Translations under genes and position numbers: made by a program | Notes under the pieces: generated by a model | Database searches by the model: none | What the model saw: only the letters and a program-made list of their open reading frames with translations | What the model was told of the DNA's origin: nothing | In this document: in pieces, positions 1 to 6,463 of the stretch | How the letters are laid out: the number at the start of each line of letters is the position of its first letter | Numbering within the stretch: position 1 is the first letter of the stretch | DNA from: UBA1020 sp964520495 | Lineage (GTDB): Bacteria; Patescibacteriota; Saccharimonadia; Saccharimonadales; Saccharimonadaceae | Assembly (NCBI GenBank): GCA_964520495.1 | Contig: CAZFMZ010000002.1 | Coordinates: 62,001 to 126,000 of the forward strand | Direction of reading: 5' to 3' | Length of the DNA stretch: 64,000 nt

Positions 1-1113
1 TGGCCAAACCTGTTGGCTGACAAGGCGATATGGGCAGCGCTCGCTTATGTCGATCTGCACTTGCTCCTTGCCCTGCTGATGCCTGGCGACTTACCAGCGG
101 TAGTAGCGGGTTTGATGATAGACTTACGATTCATCGCTTTCTTCGTGCTGGCCTATATCCTCACGCTGTTGCATCCTGAGGCGCGAGGCGCGATTGTGCG
201 GTCAGTCGCCGTAGGGGCTGCAGTGGTACTCGGCTTCGGCATGTTGCAGATAACTGTCCTGCCTGATGATATCCTTCGGGGCATCGGTTATAGCGGTGAG
301 ACCATCCGACCTTTTACTACGATCGACCAGAACACTGACTACGTCCGCATCAACAGTACGCTGCGAGGTCCGAATCCACTGGGAGCCGTCTGCGTACTGT
401 ATGGCGCGCTCGCGCTGGCGTACCTCGTACGGCGCTGGCACAATCTCGGAACAAAACGGCGTTGGCTTGTCGGTGCGTCATTCGCTACGAGCGTGGCGAT
501 ATTGTTTGCGAGCTATTCACGGAGTGCCTACGTGGCGTTCACTGTCATGACGGCACTCGTCGCTGCCATGACACTCCGAAAGACGCTATCAATCCGGGTC
601 GTTGCGGCGGGTCTAGCGGCGGTGCTAGTGGGCGTAGCTGGGCTGGCGGCCCTACAGTCGTCCGACTGGTATTCAAACGTCATCTTGCACGAAAACCCCG
701 ACTCAACTATTACTTCTAAGTCGAACCAGGAGCATACAGATTCACTGATTGACGGCCTGAAGCGAGCCGAGCGCCAGCCGTTCGGGGCGGGGGTCGGTAG
801 CACCGGATCGGCCTCGATGTACGACCGTGATCCGACAAATAATGTAATCATCGAGAACTGGTACCTATTCGTGGCACATGAGAGCGGCTGGATTGGGCTG
901 GCGCTCTTCTTGGCGCTTATAAGCATCATATTTGTCAGGTTGTGGCAGCGGCGTACCGACTGGCTGGCAGTCGGCTTGTTAGCGAGCGGTATCGGGTTGG
1001 CGCTTATCGGGCTACTGCTGCCCGTATGGGCCGACGACACCGTCGCGCTTGTATGGTGGGGGCTGGCAGGCGCTATACTAGGAGGTGACTATGCAGAACG
1101 AACGCGCCAGTAA
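1..1113 (+). CDS. O-antigen ligase/polymerase-like membrane protein (5' partial)
   Basis: The frame is open to the left edge, so the N-terminus is missing. The visible part has several hydrophobic segments, a central polar loop and the C-terminal pattern of the Wzy_C/O-antigen ligase family: an R-G-P-N-P-L-G stretch, a Y-S-R-S-A-Y helix start, then a loop with G-A-G-V-G-S and an A-H-E-S-G motif before the last helices. Family members transfer or polymerise undecaprenyl-linked glycans outside the membrane. In a small-genome organism it may act in surface glycan assembly. Its stop overlaps the start of the next gene, so the two are probably co-transcribed. Family call fairly sure, substrate unknown. 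Confidence 0.7.
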   Translation, partial: WPNLLADKAIWAALAYVDLHLLLALLMPGDLPAVVAGLMIDLRFIAFFVLAYILTLLHPEARGAIVRSVAVGAAVVLGFGMLQITVLPDDILRGIGYSGETIRPFTTIDQNTDYVRINSTLRGPNPLGAVCVLYGALALAYLVRRWHNLGTKRRWLVGASFATSVAILFASYSRSAYVAFTVMTALVAAMTLRKTLSIRVVAAGLAAVLVGVAGLAALQSSDWYSNVILHENPDSTITSKSNQEHTDSLIDGLKRAERQPFGAGVGSTGSASMYDRDPTNNVIIENWYLFVAHESGWIGLALFLALISIIFVRLWQRRTDWLAVGLLASGIGLALIGLLLPVWADDTVALVWWGLAGAILGGDYAERTRQ

Positions 1114-1492
1114 GAAACAGCAGGAGCTCCTGCAATTCGTCGACGGTTTCATAAAGGGCAACGGTTATGGTCCGAGCTACCGGGAAATTATGCGAGCTTT
1201 GGGGTACAAGTCGGTTTCGACCGTCGCTATTCACGTGGATGGACTTATCGCCAAAGGCTATCTGGCCCGTCGCGATAAGTCGGCGCGCTCGCTTGAAGTC
1301 GTGAGTCTGCGTTCTGCCGGACCGACCCATTCTGGTTCTATGCCTTCGGAAGCGGTCGAGTCGGAATTGAGACAGCGTATCGCGGTTACGGCGCTCAATG
1401 AAACGCAACGAACTTCGCTTCGTGAGTCACTTGAACTGCTTGGCTTTAGTAAGCTCGCCAAAGACCTGGAAAGCGAACCGGCAGATGCATAG
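1091..1492 (+). CDS. LexA-type winged-helix DNA-binding protein without protease domain
   Basis: 133 residues. Residues about 6-70 match the LexA N-terminal winged helix: P-S-Y-R-E-I-M-R-A-L-G, then S-V-S-T-V-A-I-H recognition helix, then K-G-Y-L-A-R-R wing. The S24 autoproteolysis domain of LexA (Ala-Gly cleavage site, Ser/Lys dyad) is absent; the rest is a short polar, partly helical tail. ATG 1091 is preferred because AGGAGG lies at 1080-1085; a GTG at 1085 overlaps that site. The gene starts inside the end of the upstream membrane gene, and its stop overlaps the start of the beta-lactamase-like gene by 8 bases, which suggests translational coupling. Probably a repressor; without a protease it cannot be cleaved in a classical SOS response. 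Confidence 0.8.
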   Translation: MQNERASKKQQELLQFVDGFIKGNGYGPSYREIMRALGYKSVSTVAIHVDGLIAKGYLARRDKSARSLEVVSLRSAGPTHSGSMPSEAVESELRQRIAVTALNETQRTSLRESLELLGFSKLAKDLESEPADA

Positions 1493-3197
1493 AATAGTTC
1501 AGGCTTCCCGTATTCATAAGCGAAAACTCATCATCATTGGTGCGGTCCTCCTGGGCATTCTTCTATTAGTGCAACTGTTCTATCCGGGTGATCGCTTACC
1601 ACTGAACGCCCGCATCGATGGCCTTAACGTGAGTGCGTGGAAAAAGCAGGATGCAGCGTGGCAGCTCGACAAGCAGGCCGCCTCGCAACGGATTGATATT
1701 CGTCTTGGTACAAGCAAGGAAACGTATGAGGCGGTAGAACCTGGCGACATCGGCTTGGCAATCAAGAATAAGTCGCGAGTAGAGAAGGCTGACTATCCCT
1801 GGTGGGCACGGCTCGTGCCAACCTCCGTATTCTGGTATGGCTTCGGCATGGACGACGGCCAACCCGAATACCGCAGTGATGAAGCAGCGGCCAGAGCTTT
1901 CCTCAACAGCACGCTTGGTAATTCATGTGACATTCCACCGAAGAACGCCTCGCTTATGTACGAGGAGGGCAAGCTACGGGTGATACCCGCAAAGGAGGGC
2001 GGCGCATGTAAAGAAGACGAGGCCATCGCTGCCTTGAGATCGGTCCGGCCAGTCGCAGGGAAGCGCTCTTCGGTAGACATACCGGTAGATATAAAGGCTC
2101 CGGCAGTGAATGATGAGGCGGCTCAAGCGCTCGCATCAAGTTTGATAGAACGTACCGCCGAAGGCCTCACCCTATCGGTCGCTGGAAAAGAGCAGACTGT
2201 GGCGCAGGACGATGTGCTTTCCTGGCTGACATTCGCCGCGAAGGGCAGTAAGCTTACGTATACTATAGACGCTGAACGGGCCAACATTTACTTTGCCAAG
2301 GAAGTCACTCCGAAAGTTGCAAAACCAGCCGGTATTACTCGCATTACCACGCGTGACTATACCGTGGTGTCACAAACTCCTGGCGCGACTGGCCAGACGC
2401 TGGCTTTGCCGGCTACGCTCGCCAATGTAACCGGTGTGCTAAGCGGTACGCAGGCAATAGCCAAGGTCGCCCTTGTCGATGTTCCGCCAAGAATAGTCTA
2501 TAGCCGCTCATACACCAGTACCAGCACGGGTATCTCTGCCATGGTGATGCACTACTCGCAGGACAACAAGGGTACCTTTGGGGTAGCATTTCAGGAGTTA
2601 GGCGGTCGGGGGTTGTCTGCCTCCTACAACGCCACGCAGCAATTCACGACTGCCAGTACCTATAAGCTGTTCGTGGCGTATGGGACGTTGCGTAAGGTCG
2701 ATGCGGGCAAGTGGAAATGGGATGACGCGGATATTTCCGGTGGCCGTAATCTTTCGGTGTGTTTTGACGATATGATCGTGAAGTCAGACAATGCCTGCGC
2801 CGAGGCGCTGTTAAAAGAACTAGGCTATAGCCAACTGACAAAAGACATCAACGCGCTTGGATTGAATAACTCCGGCTTCACGCAAGGCGATACGCCACGC
2901 ACCACCGCCAGTGACATGGCCATGTTCCTCACGAAACTACAGGACGGATCATTGCCCATAAAGCCCGACAGTCGAAGCAGGTTGCTGGACGCCATGAAGC
3001 GAAACGTCTACCGTCAGGGAGTGCCAGCCGGCGCGAGCGGCCAGACGGCCAATAAAGTGGGCTTTCTGTGGGGGCTGTTACACGACGCCGCCATTGTGTA
3101 TTCGCCGAAAGGAACCTACGTGCTGGTCATCCTGACCGACGGCAGCACATGGGGCAATATAGCCGAGCTTACGCGTAAAATTGAGGCCTTGCGCTAA
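1485..3197 (+). CDS. Membrane-anchored class A beta-lactamase-like serine hydrolase with PG-binding-like region
   Basis: 570 residues from ATG 1485. One N-terminal membrane segment (about residues 15-30) is followed by a stretch resembling the VanW-associated peptidoglycan-binding domain (N-A-R-I-D-G-L-N-V-S near residue 40), then a C-terminal class A beta-lactamase/penicillin-binding fold. Visible catalytic motifs are S-T-Y-K (Ser nucleophile and Lys), S-D-N, and K-V-G in place of K-T-G. Such proteins usually act on cell-wall peptides outside the membrane; actual antibiotic hydrolysis cannot be inferred. It overlaps the LexA-like gene by 8 bases. An in-frame ATG at 1398 lies inside that gene and would give a non-signal-like N-terminus, so it was not used. 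Confidence 0.75.
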   Translation: MHRIVQASRIHKRKLIIIGAVLLGILLLVQLFYPGDRLPLNARIDGLNVSAWKKQDAAWQLDKQAASQRIDIRLGTSKETYEAVEPGDIGLAIKNKSRVEKADYPWWARLVPTSVFWYGFGMDDGQPEYRSDEAAARAFLNSTLGNSCDIPPKNASLMYEEGKLRVIPAKEGGACKEDEAIAALRSVRPVAGKRSSVDIPVDIKAPAVNDEAAQALASSLIERTAEGLTLSVAGKEQTVAQDDVLSWLTFAAKGSKLTYTIDAERANIYFAKEVTPKVAKPAGITRITTRDYTVVSQTPGATGQTLALPATLANVTGVLSGTQAIAKVALVDVPPRIVYSRSYTSTSTGISAMVMHYSQDNKGTFGVAFQELGGRGLSASYNATQQFTTASTYKLFVAYGTLRKVDAGKWKWDDADISGGRNLSVCFDDMIVKSDNACAEALLKELGYSQLTKDINALGLNNSGFTQGDTPRTTASDMAMFLTKLQDGSLPIKPDSRSRLLDAMKRNVYRQGVPAGASGQTANKVGFLWGLLHDAAIVYSPKGTYVLVILTDGSTWGNIAELTRKIEALR

Positions 3198-3199
3198 TC

Positions 3200-3228
3200 T
3201 TGACGGCCCCTGTAATCACCGCTATAAT
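3200..3228 (+). promoter_or_regulatory. Promoter of tRNA-Asn
   Basis: TTGACG at 3200-3205, a 17-base spacer, and TATAAT at 3223-3228, followed 14 bases later by the tRNA. A near-consensus housekeeping promoter. Confidence 0.75.
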
Positions 3229-3242
3229 GACGCACTAGGTAA

Positions 3243-3317
3243 TCCGGCGTAGCTCAGTGGTAGAGCGGGTCGCTGTTAACGACTAGGTCACTGGTTCGAG
3301 CCCAGTCGCCGGAGCCA
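3243..3317 (+). tRNA. tRNA-Asn(GTT)
   Basis: Cloverleaf with 7-bp acceptor stem (TCCGGCG with CGCCGGA), anticodon loop CTGTTAA giving anticodon GTT, a normal T arm, discriminator G, and an encoded CCA end at 3315-3317. Confidence 0.95.
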
Positions 3318-3331
3318 CGGTTTTATGAATT

Positions 3332-3357
3332 AAAAGGACCTAGTTGGTCCTTTTAAT
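3332..3357. terminator. Intrinsic terminator after tRNA-Asn
   Basis: AAAAGGACC (3332-3340), loop TAGTT, GGTCCTTTT (3346-3354). The stem carries A and T runs on both sides, so it can serve both the tRNA and the convergent gene on the minus strand. Confidence 0.8.
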
Positions 3358-3374
3358 ATATCCTTTTGGATTTG

Positions 3375-3731
3375 CTAAATCGTTTTGTCTGGTGTTTTGC
3401 TAGGCGATTTTACACGCTTGAAACCATAAAGAGTCGCATCGGTCGAGTCGGCGTCAATAATGCCGTCAATCGTTTCCACATCAAGGCCTTGGCCTGAAAG
3501 CTCAGATTGAACCTTATCTACAATGTAAGTGTTACGGTCAGAGTTGTAGTTAAGGGTGGACTCTAGAGTGCCACTAAAGCGACTTGTGTTGGCGGGTACG
3601 ATATCCTTACCCCCAGCCATTTGTTTAACGACAAATTTTTTCATTTTTCGTACGCTCCGCTCGCGACGGAGGGACTCAATAGTAGAGACTGTTTCTTTTT
3701 TATGTTTTGGAACATATGATTCTTGCTTCAT
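3375..3731 (-). CDS. Hypothetical basic protein
   Basis: 118 residues from the ATG at 3731; no family recognised. The N-terminal half is rich in Lys and Arg, the C-terminal half is acidic and then basic again, with no membrane segment or signal peptide. The start is set by the promoter: TTGACA, 17 bases, TAATAT, then 7 bases to the ATG, so the mRNA should begin at or next to the start codon. An upstream in-frame start would lie inside the promoter. It converges on tRNA-Asn across a shared terminator. Confidence 0.6.
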   Translation of the reverse strand: MKQESYVPKHKKETVSTIESLRRERSVRKMKKFVVKQMAGGKDIVPANTSRFSGTLESTLNYNSDRNTYIVDKVQSELSGQGLDVETIDGIIDADSTDATLYGFKRVKSPSKTPDKTI

Positions 3732-3738
3732 AGTAACT

Positions 3739-3767
3739 ATATTAGCATAAGCGAGTACAAATGTCAA
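3739..3767 (-). promoter_or_regulatory. Consensus promoter giving a leaderless mRNA
   Basis: On the minus strand TTGACA (3767-3762), 17-base spacer, TAATAT (3744-3739). The start codon at 3731 is 7 bases past the -10 box, where transcription should start. Confidence 0.8.
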
Positions 3768-3853
3768 TATTATTATATTACTACCTCGCTGATATGTACA
3801 TTTCGTTCCAAAGTGCGTCCACTAGCGGGAGCCAAGAACTCATAGTTTCCATA

Positions 3854-3886
3854 AATCCAGTACACATTTGTGTCACTGGATTTTTT
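3854..3886 (+). terminator. Terminator-like hairpin
   Basis: AATCCAGT (3854-3861) pairs with ACTGGATT (3875-3882), with an inner ACAC/GTGT stem, followed by a T run to 3886. No gene on this strand lies directly upstream, so it may end read-through, or be an attenuator for the VOC-family gene at 3933. Confidence 0.55.
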
Positions 3887-3932
3887 GTTGTTAAACTAGA
3901 AATAGAAGAAGAACCGAGTTAGGAGGTGTGCC

Positions 3933-4394
3933 GTGAAGCAAAAAATTGTACCCAATTTATGGTTTAACGGTAACGCCAAAGAGGCCGTGGAATATTACGT
4001 ATCCGTCTTCCCGGACAGCCGCATAGTATCAACGGAATATTACCCAAAAAGCGCAGAGGAAGGCCTGGCGGATTTTCAGCTCGAGATGGCCGGCAAGCCA
4101 TTAGTAGTAGAGTTCGAGCTTGCTGCTCAACATTTTACGGCCATCAATGCGGGGCCAGAATTTACCTTCAGCGAAGCAGTGTCGTTCGCCATCAGCTGCA
4201 AGGATCAGGAAGAGATTGATTATTATTGGAGCAAGCTTTCGTATGTGAAAGAGGCCGAGCAGTGCGGGTGGTGTAAAGATAAGTTCAGTCTTAGTTGGCA
4301 GGTCGTACCGGAAAATATGGAAGAGTTAATGCGTAGGCCAGATGCGTACGCAAAAATGATGCAGATGCACAAGCTCATCATTAGCGAATTCTAA
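3933..4394 (+). CDS. PhnB-like VOC superfamily protein
   Basis: 153 residues. The start K-I-V-P-N-L-W-F-N-G-N-A-K-E-A-V-E-Y-Y, the F-P-D-S-R strand, and the late W-Q-V-V-P motif are typical of the PhnB/3-demethylubiquinone-methyltransferase-like group of glyoxalase-fold (VOC) proteins. Members are metal-binding or ligand-binding proteins of mostly unknown substrate. GTG 3933 is the start because AGGAGG sits at 3921-3926. The gene stands alone between a hairpin and a convergent gene. Confidence 0.8.
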   Translation: MKQKIVPNLWFNGNAKEAVEYYVSVFPDSRIVSTEYYPKSAEEGLADFQLEMAGKPLVVEFELAAQHFTAINAGPEFTFSEAVSFAISCKDQEEIDYYWSKLSYVKEAEQCGWCKDKFSLSWQVVPENMEELMRRPDAYAKMMQMHKLIISEF

Positions 4395-4401
4395 AGCACT
4401 A

Positions 4402-4683
4402 TCAGGTTTTAGGTTTAACTTTTTGACGATGAGGGCACCCCGCCCAGCAGCACGGCCGCCGCATTCCCTCGGCAAGTTCGGTATGCGTCCTCTCAATCCG
4501 TCGCTTTCTCGTTCCGACAAGCTTGGCTGATTCTACCCAGCAAATCCACTCGTTGCGTGCCAGAGGTGTGATGTCATTCCAGGCGACAAGCGCCTTGGCG
4601 TGAGTAGTGAGTGCGGTACGCAGATCAGCTGGGAGCGTATGTACGGTACCGTTCGCAAATTGCTGCATAGTGCCATAGTACAC
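4402..4683 (-). CDS. YdeI/OmpD-associated family protein
   Basis: 93 residues. The pattern L-P-A-D-L-R-T-A-L followed by W-N-D-I-T-P-L-A-R-N-E-W-I-C-W-V-E-S-A-K and T-R-K-R-R-I matches the C-terminal region of the YdeI/OmpD-associated family, whose members are small cytosolic proteins of unclear function. A second ATG five codons in (4668) is an alternative start. The C-terminus carries a C-C-W-A-G-C cluster not seen in typical members. It converges on the VOC gene with 7 bases between stops. Confidence 0.65.
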   Translation of the reverse strand: MYYGTMQQFANGTVHTLPADLRTALTTHAKALVAWNDITPLARNEWICWVESAKLVGTRKRRIERTHTELAEGMRRPCCWAGCPHRQKVKPKT

Positions 4684-4774
4684 CAGAAGAGCGCGCGGTA
4701 GCCACGAACCAAATGCGACGATAGTTTCTCAGCTCGTTCTCAGCCCGAAGCCACATAATAACGGTGGGTAATTA

Positions 4775-4792
4775 TGTGATCCCAGAATCACA
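4775..4792 (+). promoter_or_regulatory. TGTGAT-N6-ATCACA palindrome before the baeRF gene
   Basis: TGTGATCCCAGAATCACA at 4775-4792. The half sites match the Crp-like operators described below but are two bases further apart (TGTGA-N8-TCACA). It lies directly upstream of the ribosome-binding site, so it could also fold as a 6-bp RNA hairpin in the leader. Role uncertain. Confidence 0.4.
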
Positions 4793-4808
4793 CAAAAGGA
4801 GGTTATTG

Positions 4809-5978
4809 ATGAACAAAGTAACCATGGATGTAATAGAAAAACTGTCACAGCCACGAGAGAGTCAGGTTATCAGTATTTACCTTCCAACGCACCGCTACCC
4901 GTCTCCGCCGCATATTCATGAGAATCAGACTCGGCTTAAGAATCTTCTTCATAAGGCCACAGAGAAAATCAGTGAGGAATCGGTGACATCAGCGGGACTA
5001 CGAAAACAGCTGAAGCAACTCGAACACCAGAATGATGAAATGGCTTTCTGGCAGACAGCGCTGGAAGGCATGGCAATTTTCGTGGATGAGACCAACGTAT
5101 TCATATATCATCTACCGATTGAGTGCGAGGAGAGCGTGTCGGTTGCGATGAGCCATGATGTAGCCCCGTTGATGATGGTGATGTCTCAGAACCAGCGGTT
5201 TCATGTTCTTGCGCTAGCGATGCACGGCAGTAAGTTATACGAAGGTGATGCGTACGGGGTGGAGCAGATTAAGATTGATTTACCAAAAAGTCCGGAGGAT
5301 GCGTTGAACATCGATGAGATGTTCGCCAATAGCAATACGAAGCGTAGTCACCAGGGTGGTCCGAGGGGCGCGCTTGGCGTAACGGCGCCTCATGGTGAAG
5401 GAGACTCAAATGCTGCCGGATCAGCCGAACGGCTGCAGTACTTTCGCATCATAGAACAGCGCCTACATGGCCATAAACAATTTAACCCAGACTTGCCGCT
5501 ACTTATCGCGGCGACTGAAAGCGAAGCAGGTGATTTTAAGGCCGTCACACGGATCTCTTCAACGCTCGAGAGCTTTCTTAGGGGCAATTATACCGAGTCG
5601 TCAGCCCATGAGTTGTTCGCTGCAGCCTGGCCGATCGTAAGAAAAGAGGTAATAGGTCGGCGTAAAGAAGCCTTGATCGAAAGGTTGCGTGAATATAAGG
5701 GTATAGCACAGGCTTCGACAAGCATTAAAGAGATTGAGCGGGCAGCTGAAGAAGGCAGGGTAGCTACGCTGCTCGTCAACTTTATTGATGAAACGAATGA
5801 TTCCATCAGCGATACAAGCCACGGTCCGGTGCCAATCATCCGTGCTTTGGCGAATACTAATTCGGACCATCTGAAGCGATTGATGCAAGCAGTGCACCGC
5901 CAAGGAGGGAAGATTGTTGGGCTGAATCGTTCCCTCATGCCAGGTGGCGTGACCGCAGCCGCACTCTACCGCTACTAG
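4809..5978 (+). CDS. baeRF-type (eRF1-like) release factor paralogue
   Basis: 389 residues. The opening V-I-S-I-Y-L-P-T-H-R, the early R-L-K-N-L-L-H-K-A helix and the C-terminal G-R-V-A-T-L-L-V followed by a short Y-R-Y end match the bacterial archaeo-eukaryotic release factor families (best fit family 3). These are relatives of eRF1 thought to act on stalled ribosomes or in stress, but lack direct evidence of termination activity. No GGQ loop is visible: the middle has a G-rich stretch (H-Q-G-G-P-R-G) around residue 180. Start ATG 4809 is chosen for AAAAGGAGG at 4794-4802. Its leader holds a Crp-like palindrome. Confidence 0.75.
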   Translation: MNKVTMDVIEKLSQPRESQVISIYLPTHRYPSPPHIHENQTRLKNLLHKATEKISEESVTSAGLRKQLKQLEHQNDEMAFWQTALEGMAIFVDETNVFIYHLPIECEESVSVAMSHDVAPLMMVMSQNQRFHVLALAMHGSKLYEGDAYGVEQIKIDLPKSPEDALNIDEMFANSNTKRSHQGGPRGALGVTAPHGEGDSNAAGSAERLQYFRIIEQRLHGHKQFNPDLPLLIAATESEAGDFKAVTRISSTLESFLRGNYTESSAHELFAAAWPIVRKEVIGRRKEALIERLREYKGIAQASTSIKEIERAAEEGRVATLLVNFIDETNDSISDTSHGPVPIIRALANTNSDHLKRLMQAVHRQGGKIVGLNRSLMPGGVTAAALYRY

Positions 5979-5994
5979 CGCGGTCAATATATTT

Positions 5995-6010
5995 TGTAAG
6001 TAATTTCACA
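5995..6010 (+). promoter_or_regulatory. Crp/Fnr-type operator, class II position
   Basis: TGTAAGTAATTTCACA, one mismatch to TGTGA-N6-TCACA. Its centre (6002.5) is 29.5 bases upstream of the first base of the -10 box TACGCT (6032-6037), which places it at about -41.5. Controls the membrane protein gene at 6073. Confidence 0.65.
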
Positions 6011-6072
6011 GCGTTCCTAACTCGATAGGCGTACGCTGGGAGTACGACACATTAAGCGGAGGTAACAATATT

Positions 6073-6348
6073 ATGGTTATGGATATCATCTTATGGATTC
6101 TACTTGGTGCATTCGCCGGTTGGGTCGCATCGATGATCATGAAGACTGATGCATCGATGGGAGCCATGGCAAACATTGTCGTGGGTATCGTCGGTGCGTT
6201 CATCGGTGGTTTCATGGTCAAGATGCTTACCGGTGCTGACGTGAATGAGTTCAGCGTTCCCGGTGTGATCACGGCCATTCTTGGCGCGGTCATCCTGTTG
6301 GCTATCGTCAAGGCTGTCACGGGGCGACATCACGCTCATAGGGTATAA
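6073..6348 (+). CDS. GlsB/YeaQ/YmgE family stress membrane protein
   Basis: 91 residues with three hydrophobic segments. The start I-L-W-I-L-L-G-A-F-A-G-W-V-A-S-M-I-M and the G-I-V-G-A-F-I-G-G-F repeat are characteristic of this small transglycosylase-associated family of inner-membrane proteins, often induced by stress. ATG 6073 follows GCGGAGGT at 6056-6063. A Crp-like operator and -10 box lie upstream and a strong terminator follows at 6368, so it is a monocistronic unit. Confidence 0.85.
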   Translation: MVMDIILWILLGAFAGWVASMIMKTDASMGAMANIVVGIVGAFIGGFMVKMLTGADVNEFSVPGVITAILGAVILLAIVKAVTGRHHAHRV

Positions 6349-6367
6349 GAAAATCCAAATGATGCGG

Positions 6368-6400
6368 AATTACGGCGGGCGAAGCTCGCCGTAATTTTTG
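6368..6400 (+). terminator. Strong intrinsic terminator
   Basis: AATTACGGCG (6368-6377) pairs with CGCCGTAATT (6387-6396) with three more inner pairs and a GAA loop, then T residues to 6399. It ends the gene at 6073 and abuts the next Crp-like operator. Confidence 0.9.
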
Positions 6401-6414
6401 TGATTTATTTCACA
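6399..6414 (+). promoter_or_regulatory. Perfect Crp/Fnr-type operator of the histidine kinase operon
   Basis: TGTGATTTATTTCACA is a perfect TGTGA-N6-TCACA site. Its centre is 29.5 bases upstream of the -10 box TACAAT (6436-6441), so at -41.5 from the expected start near 6448. This start forces the kinase start codon to lie downstream of 6448. Confidence 0.8.
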
Positions 6415-6463
6415 CTCATTACCGGAACCCCCTCGTACAATGAATGAAGTTAGGAGTTCCGTA

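Noticed and set aside
528..1040. Reading frames antisense to the O-antigen-ligase-like gene, and similar antisense frames inside other genes
   Set aside because: They have no start signals or family motifs and lie fully within well-supported genes.
3768..3932. Riboswitch before the VOC gene
   Set aside because: Only one hairpin with a T run is visible; no conserved aptamer-like core.
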